A DNA stretch of 64,000 nucleotides, taken from Dryomyza anilis. Taxonomy: Eukaryota; Arthropoda; Insecta; Diptera; Dryomyzidae. Made by a program: the position numbers and the translations under genes. Of this stretch, positions 31,740 through 43,453 are shown piece by piece. The notes beneath the pieces were generated by a model that was given only the letters and a program-made list of their open reading frames with translations, was not told the DNA's origin and did no database searches. Each line of letters starts with the position of its first letter. Positions within the stretch are counted from its first letter, which is position 1. Location of the stretch: positions 35,867,544 through 35,931,543 of the forward strand of contig OX638131.1 of the NCBI GenBank assembly GCA_951804985.1, in the 5' to 3' direction.

Positions 31740-33465
31740 ATGTCGAAATAATATGTATTATTATATTATGACTCTCACTGAAGTGAGTCCTGTAGTAATG
31801 AAATTCTCCAGATCTGAAAACTGAGGACTGAATTCAGGACTAAAATACATTATTATCCAAGTTTGAAAAGAGTGTAGGGCAGCACACTATTTACATTTAT
31901 GTTAAAAACGAAAAAATTAAAGAAAGAAATAAAAAATAAAAAAAGTTTCATACAATCTGGTCATTTGTACAACATTCTTATACGTAACTTCTGAACCCGT
32001 TGAACTAACTTTCCAAATAAAATCTTAAAAAATATATAAAACCTTCATTAAATAAGGGATCCTTACGAAATGTCAGAACTAAAAATGTCAAAATTTTAAA
32101 TGCATTAGAACACCGAAACTATATTTGACCGGAACAAAAAGTGTCGAAAAATATTTTTAAATTATAAAATGTCGAAAAAACTTTGAATCTATAAATACAC
32201 AAAAAATATTTTGCTATAGGATTAAAAAATGTCGAAAATTAAAATGCGGAAATATCAATATTTTCAAATGTAATTTTCAAATCGTATTTAAAGCATTCCA
32301 CATCAAATAAATCAGGGGTTGCTATTCGCCCTCTGCGATTATAATGGAATTTTGACAACTGATAAAGAAAATCTAAATATGCATTGACCATATTTAATTT
32401 TTTTCCGAAAACTATTTCCAAAACTATATCACTGTTTCCTGAGAAGCAATTCAATGTTTAAAAAATGGGTCAAAGACTATTGTATGGTGGTTCATATAGA
32501 AATATTTCTTGATGATAGAAACTCCGTTAAGGTCTCGTTTGAAAACTACACTCAGAAGAAGAAGTAGTTTTATCCTTTTTAAATCAATATTTTTCTTATT
32601 TATTTGAGAGTATTCGAAAAATGTAATTAAAAGAATACCTCATATTGTATTCAAAATTTGAATATTATTAAACGCTTCCTATTGAACAATTTTAATAGTA
32701 TAAATAATTGTTTTTCTATTGAAATACAATTAATTTACTATGCTTTTTTCTGGGTGTAATATAACAATCTTTTCGAAAATTTAAATAGTGGCGAATTTTT
32801 TTTTTTTTTAAATCAAAGTTGTCCTGGTTTATTATTAATGTTCGGATGAGATTGAAATTTGATTTTTAGAAGGCATCATAATTTTTTTCGACATTTTCTA
32901 TCCTTTTTTCGGCAAAAAATGATTTCACTATATTCAATTTCGAAATTTTTAGGTTTCATTATTTTTTTCTACATTTGTGTCTTCGGTATTTTATTTTCAA
33001 TATCGTACCAGACCCATTAAAAATATTTTTTTAATTAAAATCAACATGGCATACCATATTTATCTATGAATTTAGTTTCGTTGAATTGACTAACATCACT
33101 TTAGTGTTTTTACTTTTTAAACTCCAAATATCTGAAACCACGCTATCTGGGAAGTTGAAATTTGGCCAATATCTTAATTTTATATTTTTTACCATACTTC
33201 TAAATTTAAACACATTCTGAGATGATCTTCCCAAACACTTGAATGATTTGATATGGTAAAATGTGATTTAAATTTAATTTTTAAAAATGTTTATGAAATT
33301 AGTTTCAACTTAAAAATAACGCTATTATTATATATTATCATCGTAAGTGATTTTAAAACTATTCTATACTCAATTGTGACGCGTCAATTTGACTTTAACG
33401 CGTACCACACACAAGGTTGACATGTTTTCCAACAAAAACCACAAAATCTAACACATTTGACTTAC
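31740..33465. repeat. AT-rich intron with dispersed repeat R2
   Basis: 32270-32550 resembles 53935-54200 in the same direction and 48820-49040 inverted. The common marks are CAAATCGTAT, ATTCCACA-CAAAT, TTGTATGGTGGTTCATAT and CGTTAAGGT-TCGTTT. 32080-32240 and 53400-53480 (AATGTCGAAAAATAT) seem to be part of the same repeat. No gene. Confidence 0.7.
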
Positions 33466-33593
33466 CCGGCTGACAGAAACAACGGAAACCATCCTCCTGG
33501 TCCACGCAAATGCCGTGCACACACGGCGACGACTCGCACTCGTTCAGGCTGTGCTGACACAGGGGACCCGCATAGCCAGGCGTGCAGTCGCAT
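33466..33593 (-). CDS. Exon 6 of DNER-like receptor: end of EGF-3 and most of EGF-4
   Basis: The acceptor is CATCTACCAG and the donor is CAGCCGG|GTAAGT (one base carried). AG plus A gives Arg, then CDCTPGYAGPLCQ closes EGF-3. EGF-4 begins LNECESSPCVHGIC with an NEC start and the CVDQEDGFRC pattern, which resembles calcium-binding EGF modules. Length is 128 bp, residues 265-307. The frame stays open upstream of the acceptor as far as a Met codon at 33656-33658, so an internal alternative start is formally possible but unsupported. Confidence 0.94.
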
Positions 33594-33960
33594 CTGGTAG
33601 ATGTGTTGATCCATGGAATTGAAGGGGGCGTGTGGGAAGCAGCAGCACAGCAATGCATTGTTTGAGGTTATGTCACGCGCATAAATTAAATATTGACGTC
33701 GTTGTTGCGGTTTTTTAGAAAAAAAAAAACGATCGCGTGGTGGGCGCATTGGTCCAACGGTGGGTCGTCGGTCGGTTAGTCGGCCGGTAGGTGGTTGGTT
33801 GGTGCAGCATCAGATTCAAAATTCAATGATAGTCGGACGTGGGATTTGTGACAAGCAATTAGCGTGATTAGAGCAACCAAGCGACGCAATGCGGTGGTCG
33901 CAAATAAACAAAATGAGAAAAAGAGACAATTGATTATATAAATGAATAGAAAGAGGAGCA
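33594..33960. other. Intron part next to exon 6, with a GGTN-type tract
   Basis: 33740-33805 is rich in GGTCGG/GGTTGG (C-rich on the gene strand). Otherwise single-copy in appearance. Confidence 0.4.
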
Positions 33961-34512
33961 CCAACTAAATTCAATGCGATTCAATCAGTTGAGTCAAATT
34001 AATTGCTTGCAAATATTTCAATTATAATATTCAATATTATTTTGTGCAGTATTATTAAAAGCATGGATGCCAGCTTATTTAAAAGTACTTAATTCCGATA
34101 CTAATTGGAAAATACCATGGCATTTTCTCGGTTATGTAAACATACAACAAATACCTCAAACTGAAAAAAGTTATAATTTTAAGTTCTAATTTTAATATAA
34201 AATTAAAAACAAATATTAAATATTTTAAACTAGTTACCCATGAAAAAATTACTGGCATTTTTCTGAAATATTTCGGGCATATTTCCGGAAAACACACAGA
34301 TAAATGGAATATTTTCGGAAGTGTATAGCAGGTTGTCAAACTTTGTGGAATTTTATTGACAGATATACGTCTAATTTTGGGTACGGGCAGAAAAAATACT
34401 GCTTGTGTTACAGACTCCGCCTTTGTCTGTTTGAAATATGTCGAAAAAATGTTTCTAAATGGACTCTGGACTCTGTCAAAAATTTTGTCTGGGTTAAAAT
34501 TAAATTTTTTGT

Positions 34513-34753
34513 ATATCGTCGTTGTAGAACGAAAAGTCACCAAATACATTTTTATGAAAAACGTAAATTTCGAGTGTAATGATTAATATTATAAAAATTA
34601 ATTGATGTATTATTAAAAATGAAATATTTATTATTTGTGGTAAAAAAATTGAGATCAGCGACTTAAAATTTACAGATATATAAAGATTTTCGAAAATGAA
34701 TATTTCGCATTTTCAAAATGTTTTTGGTGACTTTTCGTTCTACAACGACGATA
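34513..34753. repeat. Inverted repeat with 39-bp arms
   Basis: Arms 34513-34551 and 34715-34753 are near-perfect inverted copies (TATCGTCGTTGTAGAACG and its complement). They enclose about 160 bp, and the weak similarity continues outward. It looks like a small foldback element. Confidence 0.85.
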
Positions 34754-35012
34754 TGTATTTTAAATATTTTTAAAACTGGCATAAAAATGAAACCAATTAT
34801 ATCGATTTTTTTCTGACTTTTGATTTTAAATAGAATTGATTTTGGTTCCGATTTCAATTCTTTCCTGCTAAATGTGGTAAATTTGGTACTGCAACCATTC
34901 AGTTTATAATTGATAGTTAAAAAAAAATCCCTCGTTCGACAAAACTACCACTCACCGAGAAAACAAATGTGTTTGCAGCAAACATATTATGAGTGAAATC
35001 ATATCGTCACTT

Positions 35013-35440
35013 CCTAGTAGAAATTTGCCCGATGCGCCATCGGGAAATGATCGGGTTTTCGTTGGGTAAACCCTATTAGAGAAAATATGATCATTGCCTT
35101 TGCATGCCCTTATCATGCTAATCATAGCAGGGTTTACATTATCTAAACAGTCAATGTTCCTGATCATAGCTACATTATTTGTTCCTCATAACGAAATTAT
35201 CATCAGACAATGATCGAGATTTAATGAGAGAAACCCTATTATGTTCGGGCTCTGAGAAGGCAATTGTCGGGTAAATAATAAAATGGGGAATTGCCCGATC
35301 AGTACATGAAATTGGCCTGAGGTCAGTAAATGATCAGGACACTGCGTTACAAGAATATTATGGGCCTCGTCATATCCCGATCATCTCAAATAATGACATG
35401 ATCACTTCATGACCATGGCCCTACTAAAATTTCTACTAGG
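35013..35440. mobile_element. 428-bp MITE, CCTAGTAGAAATTT termini
   Basis: Inverted ends CCTAGTAGAAATTTG and CTAAAATTTCTACTAGG. The interior is rich in GATCAT/ATGATC and CCCGATCA words. A 3' end fragment of the same family is at 45300-45345. Confidence 0.88.
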
Positions 35441-35654
35441 GCTGTAATGCCAAAAGGATTTTTAAAAATGTTGGGAAATCAAATTTTAAAGTTTGAAGTG
35501 CTTAAAAAGTAAAAAAAAGGAAAAAAACTGTTCAATGTTTTTTGTTATTTTGGTTTATCCATCAATTATTATAACGTGTATAAAATATCTTAGGATTTGG
35601 ACAACATACTGAATAATAAATACGGATTTTATTAGGCTATATCCTGACCAAAAC

Positions 35655-35935
35655 GCAAATATTTTTGTTTTTTGTGCTATAACTTTTTATTAGCACCAGA
35701 TAAAATAGTAATGTAAAGGTATTAATTGTTTATTTTTGAAGCACCTATCGATTGGTATCATTATTTAAAAATATTTTGCCAAACATTAATATGTCATTTG
35801 TTATTTGCCAGAACATTTTTTTGGAAATAATTTTTAAATAATGATGCCAGTCGATAGGTGCTTTAAGTACAAACAATTAACACCTTTGCACCACTATTTT
35901 ATCTTGCACCAATAAAGAGTTATAGCAAAAAAACT
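35655..35935. repeat. Palindrome 1 of a pair, about 110-bp arms
   Basis: Left arm (GCTATAACTTTTTATTAGCACC, shortened) through GCACCTATCGATTGG. Right arm CCAGTCGATAGGTGC through ATAAAGAGTTATAGC. It can form one long hairpin. Confidence 0.85.
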
Positions 35936-35954
35936 AAGAAATTGGAATAATGCC

Positions 35955-36265
35955 AAAAGGGCGAATCTTTTCGTTTTTTTGCTATAACTCTTTATTGGTG
36001 CAAGATAAAAAAGTGATGTAAAGGCATTAATTATTTGATTTTAAAGCACCTATCGATTTACATCATTATTAAAAAACATGACAAAATTTGCAAATGTTAA
36101 AAATCAAATAAACTATTTAAAATAAAGAATGAAAAAATCAAAAAAAAAATATTTTAAAATAATGATGATGATCGATAGGTGCTTTAAAAACAATTAATTA
36201 ATGCCTTTTCACCTCTAATTTATCTTATACCAAAAAAAGTTATGGCAAAAAAACGAAAAGATTCG
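35955..36265. repeat. Palindrome 2 of a pair, about 125-bp arms
   Basis: Left arm GGCGAATCTTTTCG through GCACCTATCGATTTAC. Right arm GATCGATAGGTGC through CGAAAAGATTCGCC. It has the same sequence family as palindrome 1 and is directly adjacent. Confidence 0.87.
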
Positions 36266-36599
36266 CCTCTTTGGTATGTCAATATTTTCAATATTTCAAA
36301 TTCGCCCTTTTTGGTTTTGTGGCTTGAAATATGCAACAAAACCACATACGATATTGACAAAGTATACTTGAGAAAAAACTACATTCAAAAATTAAAAAAA
36401 AAACGCAAATGTCAAAAATTACACATTCGCCCCTTTAGCATGATAGTGACGATATATGGTATGAACATAAGTGGCTTTCACAATAAAAGAAAAATAAATA
36501 ACTGAAATTGAAGTAGAATTCATCGCAATATATTGAAGTTATTTTATATCAGCAAAATTATTCTCATATTTTTGAAGGTATTTCTTAATACTAAACACT

Positions 36600-37680
36600 C
36601 ACGTTTTTTCTTTAGAAGGAAATGTGACGATTTATTCTAGTGGAATTTATTTCGTCACAATAAAAGTACGATTATAAATCTTCTTCAGTTGTAGAAGTTA
36701 ACTTCGTGACTGTTAAAGATTTAAGTGCGATATACTACGATTCTTGAGTTGTAGAAGTTAAGTTCGTGACTATTAAAGACTTAAGTGCGATTTACTTTTC
36801 GATATTCAAAATAATTAATTAGTGTACTATTAAAAACGAATGCTTTGTCTGTCACTTTTGTTTGTTGTGTGTCTATTTAACGATATGTGGAAATAATTAC
36901 TACATAGAAACGAAAACAATTTAGGTAAGTAATCGTAAATCTTCTTGAGTTGCAGAAGTTGAGTTCGTGACTACTAAAGAATTAAGTGCGTATATTCATC
37001 GATACTTAAAGTAATTAATTGATGGACTATTAAAAACAAATGCATGGTCTGTCATACTTTCTTACTGTATAGCTATTTATTTACTTTATATGTAGTAATA
37101 ATGACTGTATATATACGAAAACCATTAAGATAGGCAACAAAAAGAAAACATAAATATTCTTATTGCGTTGCTTAAGTTAAGTTCGTGATTATTAAAGAAA
37201 TAAGTACGATATACGATAATTAATTAATTCACTATTCAAAAACGAATATTTTGTCTGGCATATGTGTTTGTTGTGTGTCTATTTATCGATATGTAGTAAT
37301 AATGAACACATAGAAAAATAAGCGTAAATATTCTTCTTGAGTTGCAGAAGATAGGTTCGTGATTATTAAAAAAATAATAACGTTGTAATCGATAATTATA
37401 AATAATCGATGTACGATAATTAATTCACTATTCAAAAACAAATTTGTTGTCTGTCATATTTGTTTGTTGTGTGTTTATTTATCCATATTTAGTAATAATG
37501 AACACATAGAAAAGTAATCGTAAATATTCTTCTTGAGTTGCAGAAGATAGGTTCGTGATTATTAATAAAATAAGTACGTTATTATCTTCTAAATTCGAAG
37601 TAATTAATTGACTATCAAACAAAGAACGATTTGTTTGTCATATTGTTTGTAGATAAGTAGAATTAATTAATAGAGAGAAA
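36600..37680. repeat. Diverged tandem repeat, about five units of 220-240 bp
   Basis: Each unit contains TTCTTGAGTTG(T/C)AGAAG followed by TTCGTGA-TATTAA, AATTAATTxACTAT and TTTGTCTGTCATA. Units start near 36675, 36740, 36945, 37335 and 37525, and a last piece is at 38768-38800. The array is interrupted by the MITEs that follow. Confidence 0.75.
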
Positions 37681-37694
37681 CGAAAACAGACTAA

Positions 37695-37934
37695 GCGTGT
37701 GTGCGAGTTCGACTAAATTGCTGACTAAACTAAATTTTACGGGTTTTGATTCGATCACCATTCGGTAACCGTTAATTGTTAAAGTACCTAATAAATCGAT
37801 TATCATATGTCTGTTTGATGTCTTCCAATTTAGTTCACTTTAGTTTGATCGAAAATTTGCTAAATTGAAAAGTAAACGCTGCAATACCGACAAAATTTAG
37901 TTTAGTCAGCAATTGTCTATACTCGCACACACTC
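37695..37934. mobile_element. PIF/Harbinger-type MITE, TAA target duplication
   Basis: 240 bp flanked by TAA at 37692-37694 and 37935-37937. Ends GCGTGTGTGCGAGTTCG and CTCGCACACACTC; the inverted similarity extends about 45 bp (GACTAAACTAAATTTT). The 3-bp TWA duplication and G-rich ends suggest PIF/Harbinger. Confidence 0.85.
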
Positions 37935-38075
37935 TAAGATAAAAACAGAAATTCTTCTTTAGTTTAAGAAGTTAAGTTTATGACTATTTAAAATATGGTA
38001 TGTACGAAAATAAGTTAATAGACTATTCAAAAACAAATGCTCTGTCAGACATATTTGTTTGACTAAGGGTGTGTG

Positions 38076-38259
38076 TCGTCCTCAGCAGTCCAGAGTTAGC
38101 GCTGGACTTGCATTCTGAAGGTCTCGGGTTCGAATCCCGGCTTTGTCATGGGCGCTCGTGGTGATATTAACCACAAAATTGTAGGGAATAGATTTCACAG
38201 TACAATGGATATAGTCTGTCTGAGTGCTGTGGATCTTAGTAGTTATTCCAAAATAAAAA
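38076..38259 (+). mobile_element. tRNA-derived SINE family 2
   Basis: tRNA-like head with a strong B box, GGGTTCGAATCCCGG, and a body ending CTTAGTAGTTATTCC plus an A-rich tail. Target duplication GGGTGTGTG at 38067-38075 and 38260-38268. A second member is at 60482-60688. It is unrelated to SINE 1 in body sequence. Confidence 0.95.
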
Positions 38260-38392
38260 GGGTGTGTGCGAATTCGACTAAATTAATGACTAAACTAAAT
38301 TTTGTCGGTAATGCAGTGTTCGACTTTTCAATTTAGCAAATTTTCGATCAGACTAAATTTAACTAAATTGGATGACAGCAAACAGACATATA

Positions 38393-38634
38393 TGGTGTGT
38401 GCGAGTTCGACTAAATGGCTGACTAAACTAAATTGATCGACTTTTCATTCGATCGCCACTCGGTAACCGGTAATTGTTAAAGTTCATAATCAATTGATTA
38501 TCATATGTCTGTTTGCTGTCATCCAATTTAGTTCAATTTAGTCTACTCGAAAATTTACTAAATTGAAATGACGAACACTGCATTACCGACAAAATTTAGT
38601 TTAGTCAGCAATTTATTCGAACCCGCACACACCC
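38393..38634. mobile_element. PIF/Harbinger-type MITE nested in an older copy of itself
   Basis: Ends GGTGTGTGCGAGTTCG and CGAACCCGCACACACC, with interior as in 37695-37934. The flanking duplication is imperfect (ATA/TAA). Confidence 0.83.
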
Positions 38635-39159
38635 ATAATATTCAATTGATTATGAATTTTAACAATTACCGGTTTCCGAATGGTGATTGAATGAAATGCC
38701 GTTCAATTTCGTTTAGATAGCAATTTAGTCGAATTCGCACACACCCTAAGTATCAAAAAAAAGGAATATATTCTTCTTGAGTTACAGAAGTTAATTTCTT
38801 GGCTATGAACAAAGAACGCGCAAATAATCTTCTTGATTGGAAGAAGTTTTAACAAATATTTGCGTCGGACAGTATTAAAAATCCCACAATACATATCGTC
38901 GGCGATACTACAAAACCGCTACATGTGAAAATTACTCCTAATTTTGTCTTTTAATCCAGTTTTAAATGATATACTGATCGGAAAAAGTAGATAAATGTCA
39001 TTCTTAATTTTGTATGAAGTAAAAGCAGAATTGAGACTAAAAACTGTGTGTTTTTTTCATCTATAAAATTCATTTTATAAGCAGTATTCAAAAATATAGA
39101 TAGACGGTTTTACGGTATCACCGACGATATGATATTTTATTAATTATCGCTAAATGTAC

Positions 39160-39256
39160 CTGAAATGTGTAGAGTTGCCAACGCACGTGCCACCATTCAT
39201 GCACTCCGCCGAGTTGCAGGGATCCGCTTCGTATTGACAGTTTTTGCCAGTGTAGC
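39160..39256 (-). CDS. Exon 5 of DNER-like receptor: end of EGF-2 and start of EGF-3
   Basis: The acceptor is GACCCACAG and the donor is TTTCAG|GTACAT. The leftover G from exon 4 plus GC gives Gly, so EGF-2 closes as GYTGKNCQYE. EGF-3 then starts DPCNSAECMNGGTC and breaks inside after GNSTHF, leaving AG. NST is a potential N-glycosylation sequon. Length is 97 bp, residues 233-264. The intron cutting inside an EGF repeat is shared with the following EGF exons. Confidence 0.93.
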
Positions 39257-39426
39257 CTGTGGGTCAAATGGAAAGAAAGCAAAAATATTATTAGCGCTTG
39301 ATTATGCAGAGCAAGGCAACGACGTTAAGCTTAAGTGAAATGCTGCTTAATTACGCAGCAGGATTATTCAAATATTTTCATTTAATTTTCAGTTCGGTCC
39401 GGTTCTATGCCGCTGCTGTTGGTTTT

Positions 39427-40159
39427 TTATACCCTACACTAAGAGTGAAAGGGTATATTCAGTTTGGTACGCCGTTTGTAACACCCAGAAGGAAGCATCT
39501 CCGGTATGGAAAAGTATATATATTCTTGATCAGCATGACCTCCTGAGTCGATATAGCGATGTCCGTCTGTCCGTCTGTCTGTCTGTCCGTCTGTCTGTCC
39601 GTCTGTCTGTCTGTCTGTTGAAATCCCTAAGACTTTTAAAATTGAAGAGCTAGATAAATGAAACTTATAACTTAGATTACTAATATACCTACGCTGTATG
39701 TGCGAAAAAATTGGCGAGATCGGTCCATTGCGACCTATGATCCGACCACTTTTGTTCAAATACCTCATATAAAATGTACATATAAAGATCAATTTTTATG
39801 TATACGTGCTTAGATAAACTTTTTTGGTCAAATATATATTGATATCATGCTCAAATACATTATAATAATGTTTTCCGGCAAAAAGACTTGTGGTTCACAA
39901 AAAAAAAAATCGAAATTCGGTACACCTACCCATTTGTAAATATGGGTATCAAATGAATGGAAATTCTTCAGCGATTGAATGTTTGTAGTTATTTTCAGGA
40001 TTCGTATACCCTGGTGACCTATATATCACTTTGAATGGTAACCACACATATGTGTAGGGTATTTATAGTCGGCTTAGACCGACTATAATTTTGATAATCC
40101 TAACTATCATAATAACACCTACTTTAAAATTTCCCATGTGATCTAACCTTCCCAACTGG
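39427..40159 (+). mobile_element. INE-1/DINE-1-like element (subfamily C)
   Basis: Nearly co-linear with 23083-23785: TATACCCTACACT start, TTCTTGATCAGCATGACC, (GTCY)n at 39562-39618, hairpin ATAGTCGG-CTTAGA-CCGACTAT and the CTGG end. It lies 170 bp from exon 5 on its upstream (gene-strand) side. Confidence 0.92.
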
Positions 40160-41300
40160 TTTTTTGTTGCTTTTGTAAAATTAAACCCTTTTTATCTTGG
40201 CAGATTATTATCAGCGTTCCATGTATACCTTACGTCGGAAAATTACAATTTTCCCTTTATTTTAATTTGTGCTCATTTTTGTCTTTATTTTATTAAAAAT
40301 ATTCTTTTTTTTTTTATATTATTTGATTTTTTTTTTCGTTTCATCTTATTTTTTATTTTGCGGTTACAGCTGTATCTGACCTACATATTTAGTCGACGTG
40401 GTTTGGCACAGGGTTTTAATTGAATTCAGTTAAGCTGACCACAAGTGGATGCGGTCGGTGGCTCATGGCTGCGCCTAAGGGTCGTATACCGCAAATGCCA
40501 CGAATACTTTAAGGTTTAATTGTGAAATATAAAAATAATAATTTTTCACATTTAATACTTGAGCAATACAATTATATCGATCGATATAATAAGCGATGCA
40601 ACAAATTTATACATATCACGTACGTATTTCAGTGAAAATGAATGATGTCAACATTTATATCAAACTTTAAGCAATTGTAGTAAGTTATTTTAAAATTACT
40701 AAAATTCAAATTTAATTTATAATTTTATTAAAATAGTCTTTCTATGTGCAGTCAGAATAACTCATAACCAAATTTTATTCATTCGCAATTCTGAAAAAGT
40801 TACGAAAACTTTGGAATGTTTTATGTTATTAACTTTGTAGAAATAAAAGAATATGGTTAAGATAACGAAATATATTTTGCTACGACTTTGTTCGATACTT
40901 ATAAATTATTAAGAGTTAGTTAAAACAAAACTGCACCAAGAAAATGAGTGTAGTAAAATTTATAACTTTTTTGTATTTATTTTAAAAATATAGTTCTATT
41001 AATTTTGCTAATTTTTAAGTGCATTTGTAATTATTTTACATTATTTTACTACACAATGTATTGGAAATGAATTTGATTGTTTTTCTGCATGTTCCAGAAA
41101 CTGTAGTATGTTTTTGGTTTCGGTTTGTTTTTGTTTCCAGCCAACGTACTGGATACATGTACAGATAAAACTGAAACTGAACTAAATCTGAACTGAAAGA
41201 GACGCAATGATGGCAAAGACAAAGATTTTCTGCGAGTGCGTATTTTGTTTTGCTGAAATTATTCATATTTAGTACAAGTGAAAAGCAATACTTAAAAGAT
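40160..41300. other. AT-rich intron segment, nothing classified
   Basis: 40370-40500 is a normal-GC, single-copy-looking pocket. No coding exon found. Confidence 0.4.
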
Positions 41301-41309
41301 GTCTTCCAC

Positions 41310-42200
41310 GTCATATATCCCAGCAGATTTTATAGCAAGTTGTTCCGAAAAGAACAATTTCTAGAACTAAATTTATTTGGAATGCAAAGATCGTTCGCTT
41401 CTAGTGAAATGATTTTAGGAATCACTTTATATTCGAGAGTTATAAAGAGTACAAAAATTTAAATTTATCGGTTGAATATGGAAATATGAGAGATCATCGA
41501 ACAAAGTTTTGTATCTCCATCCAATAGCAAGCTATTCTAGAAAAACTTCTCTCCTGGTACTTAAGAAAACAGAATATTTATGAGAGTATTGCTGCAACTA
41601 AAATACTACTCGCTTAAACAATTCCAATATACAGGAAATACAAATAAATTTGCAGCAAAAGTTTAAATAATTTGTAAACATCACATATTTTGTATTATTT
41701 GTGAGATGTTTCTTATAAACATCACGAAAAATGTCATATTTGTGGTAGATTCACTGCAACTACTAGAGATAGGTAGCATTGCTGCAAATATTCACATATT
41801 CCACAGATATTAAAGCTTTTGTAGCAAAACTATTAATATTGTCTAAATATCACAAAATGTGTCATATATTTGACTTGAATAATTTGCAACTGCAATGATC
41901 TTTAAGGCTCTAATACTTTTCAACCATCTTTCGTTTTCTTAGTGTACGGACGGCACAGCAACGAGAACAACATCACATTGGGTTCCGATAAAAAGTCATT
42001 CCACGTTCGCTTCTAGCGGAACGTGTACGAGGAGCGAATACAGTTTTTGAGCATCTAATGAGAGCGTAAAAGCAAACGGAGATATGTTTCTTCACCCCAT
42101 TCTACAGCAACTTCTCTCTACGAGAACAACTTCACATTGAGTTCCGATAAAAAGTCGTTCCACGCTTCTTTTAGAATGTAATTGAATGTAATGTACAAAA
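41310..42200. repeat. Unclassified repeat with repeated TTCCGATAAAAAGTC blocks
   Basis: 41957-42012 and 42120-42165 share ACGAGAACAAC-TCACATTG-GTTCCGATAAAAAGTC and TTCCACG. Fragments of the same words (TTCGCTTCTAG) occur at 41395 and 43145. It probably belongs with the minisatellite that follows in one larger element. Confidence 0.6.
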
Positions 42201-42581
42201 ACGTGTCTAACCAATTTGAAATATTTTATTTAAAAAAAATAAAGTTAGCTGCGTATTCTAAATCAACAATTCAACTAAAAACATGTGTGTCATAGGACAT
42301 AGAACATATTTAGTAAGTACTTTTTCATTTAAATTTAAAATATATTTTAACTTGTTAATACTAAGAGTAGTGTTGATGACTCAGCTGGTTGGTGCGCAGG
42401 AAGTCCATATAATGGCTGGAGAATATCAACCACAAAAATATAATAAGTTCAGAAACAAAAATGTCCATGAAAATATTTAATTTTTTAATATACTTTGGAG
42501 TTTAAATATAAATATGAACAATTTTATTTATTGTATTTGTATTCTATGGAAACAATATGTGGAAGATGTTCCAAAAGGCAT

Positions 42582-43010
42582 GGGAACCATTTTAAGAAGT
42601 AGTTGCAAAAGTCATTTAATGGGAACCATTTTAAGAAGTAGTTCTAAAAGTCATTCCATGGGAACCATTTTAAGAAGTAGTTCCAAAAGTCATTCCATGG
42701 GAACCAGTTTTTGAAGTAGTTCCAAAAGTCATTCCTTAGCAACCGTTTTTAGAAGTAGTTCCAAAAGTCATTCCATTGAAACTATTTTAAGAAGTAGTTC
42801 CAAAAGTCATTCCATGGGAACCAGTTTTTGAAGTAGTTCCAAAAGTCATTCCTTAGCAACCGTTTTTAGAAGTAGTTCCAATAGTCATTCCATTGAAACT
42901 ATTTTAAGAAGTAGTTCCAAAAGTCATTCCATGGGAACCAGTTTTTGAAGTAGTTCCAAAAGTCATTCCTTAGCAACCGTTTTTAGAAGTAGTTCCAAAA
43001 GTCATTCCAT
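42582..43010. repeat. 39-bp minisatellite, exactly 11 units, with 117-bp higher-order repeat
   Basis: Unit: GGGAACCATTTTAAGAAG followed by TAGTTCCAAAAGTCATTCCAT. All eleven units are exactly 39 bp. Units 1-3 are type A; units 4-11 follow the order B-C-D-B-C-D-B-C, where B has CCAGTTTTTG, C has AGCAACCGTTTTTAG and D has TGAAACTATTTT. This shows amplification of a three-unit block. Confidence 0.95.
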
Positions 43011-43027
43011 CGGACGTTATTCCATAA

Positions 43028-43453
43028 CTACGTCTTTTGGAAGCGGGAGTGAAGTTGTTCAACCAGTAAAGAGAGAAATTTAAAGAGAGTACTTAAAGTG
43101 GTTCCACAACACATTGCAGTAAAAGCGAATGAAGATGTATTATTCCGTTCGCTTCTCTTAGAAGTTGACGGAAAAGTACTTGCTGACTTCTGCAACCATA
43201 TACCGAATATGAATAATATGCGCGTAACCAAATTAGCAAACAAAAATTCTAATCGTTTGCCGGCGTTAATTCGCTGCAAGCTATCACAGTTGTGCTCAGC
43301 AACGGCGATTGTTAATGAAATTAATTTAATAGTCGTTTCAGCAAATGATTTAATTGTATTGATGTAACTTTTTGTTTTTTCTGTTAATTTATTAATTAAG
43401 AGGATTAAATATTTAATCAATGCAATTAAAGAGTCGTATCGGCGTTGAATCAA
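43028..43453 (-). other. 141-codon open frame of unknown status
   Basis: A Leu/Ile- and Ser-rich frame (SLIALIKYLILLINKLTEK) with no recognised domain. Its first third lies in the tandem duplication that follows, and an 89-codon frame is open on the other strand over the same bases. More likely repeat-derived than a gene. Confidence 0.2.

Larger units (their letters stand above)
38067..38746. mobile_element. PIF/Harbinger-type MITE, interrupted by a SINE and by a second MITE
   Basis: Ends GGGTGTGTG...CGCACACACCC with TAA at 38064-38066 and 38747-38749. The SINE at 38076-38259 sits in its left terminus. A second copy of the same family (about 38393-38634) sits in its middle. Removing both leaves one 250-bp element like 37695-37934. 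Confidence 0.87.

Noticed and set aside
34079..34549. 156-codon minus-strand frame
   Set aside because: Composition is like random AT-rich sequence, it overlaps an inverted repeat, and plus-strand frames are open over the same bases.
38076..38150. A genuine tRNA gene with perfect B box
   Set aside because: It is the head of SINE 2, with a target duplication and A-rich tail. The same unit with the same body occurs at 60482.
42580..43020. CRISPR array, because of regular short units
   Set aside because: Units are directly adjacent with no unique spacers, and the host is a eukaryote. It is a minisatellite.
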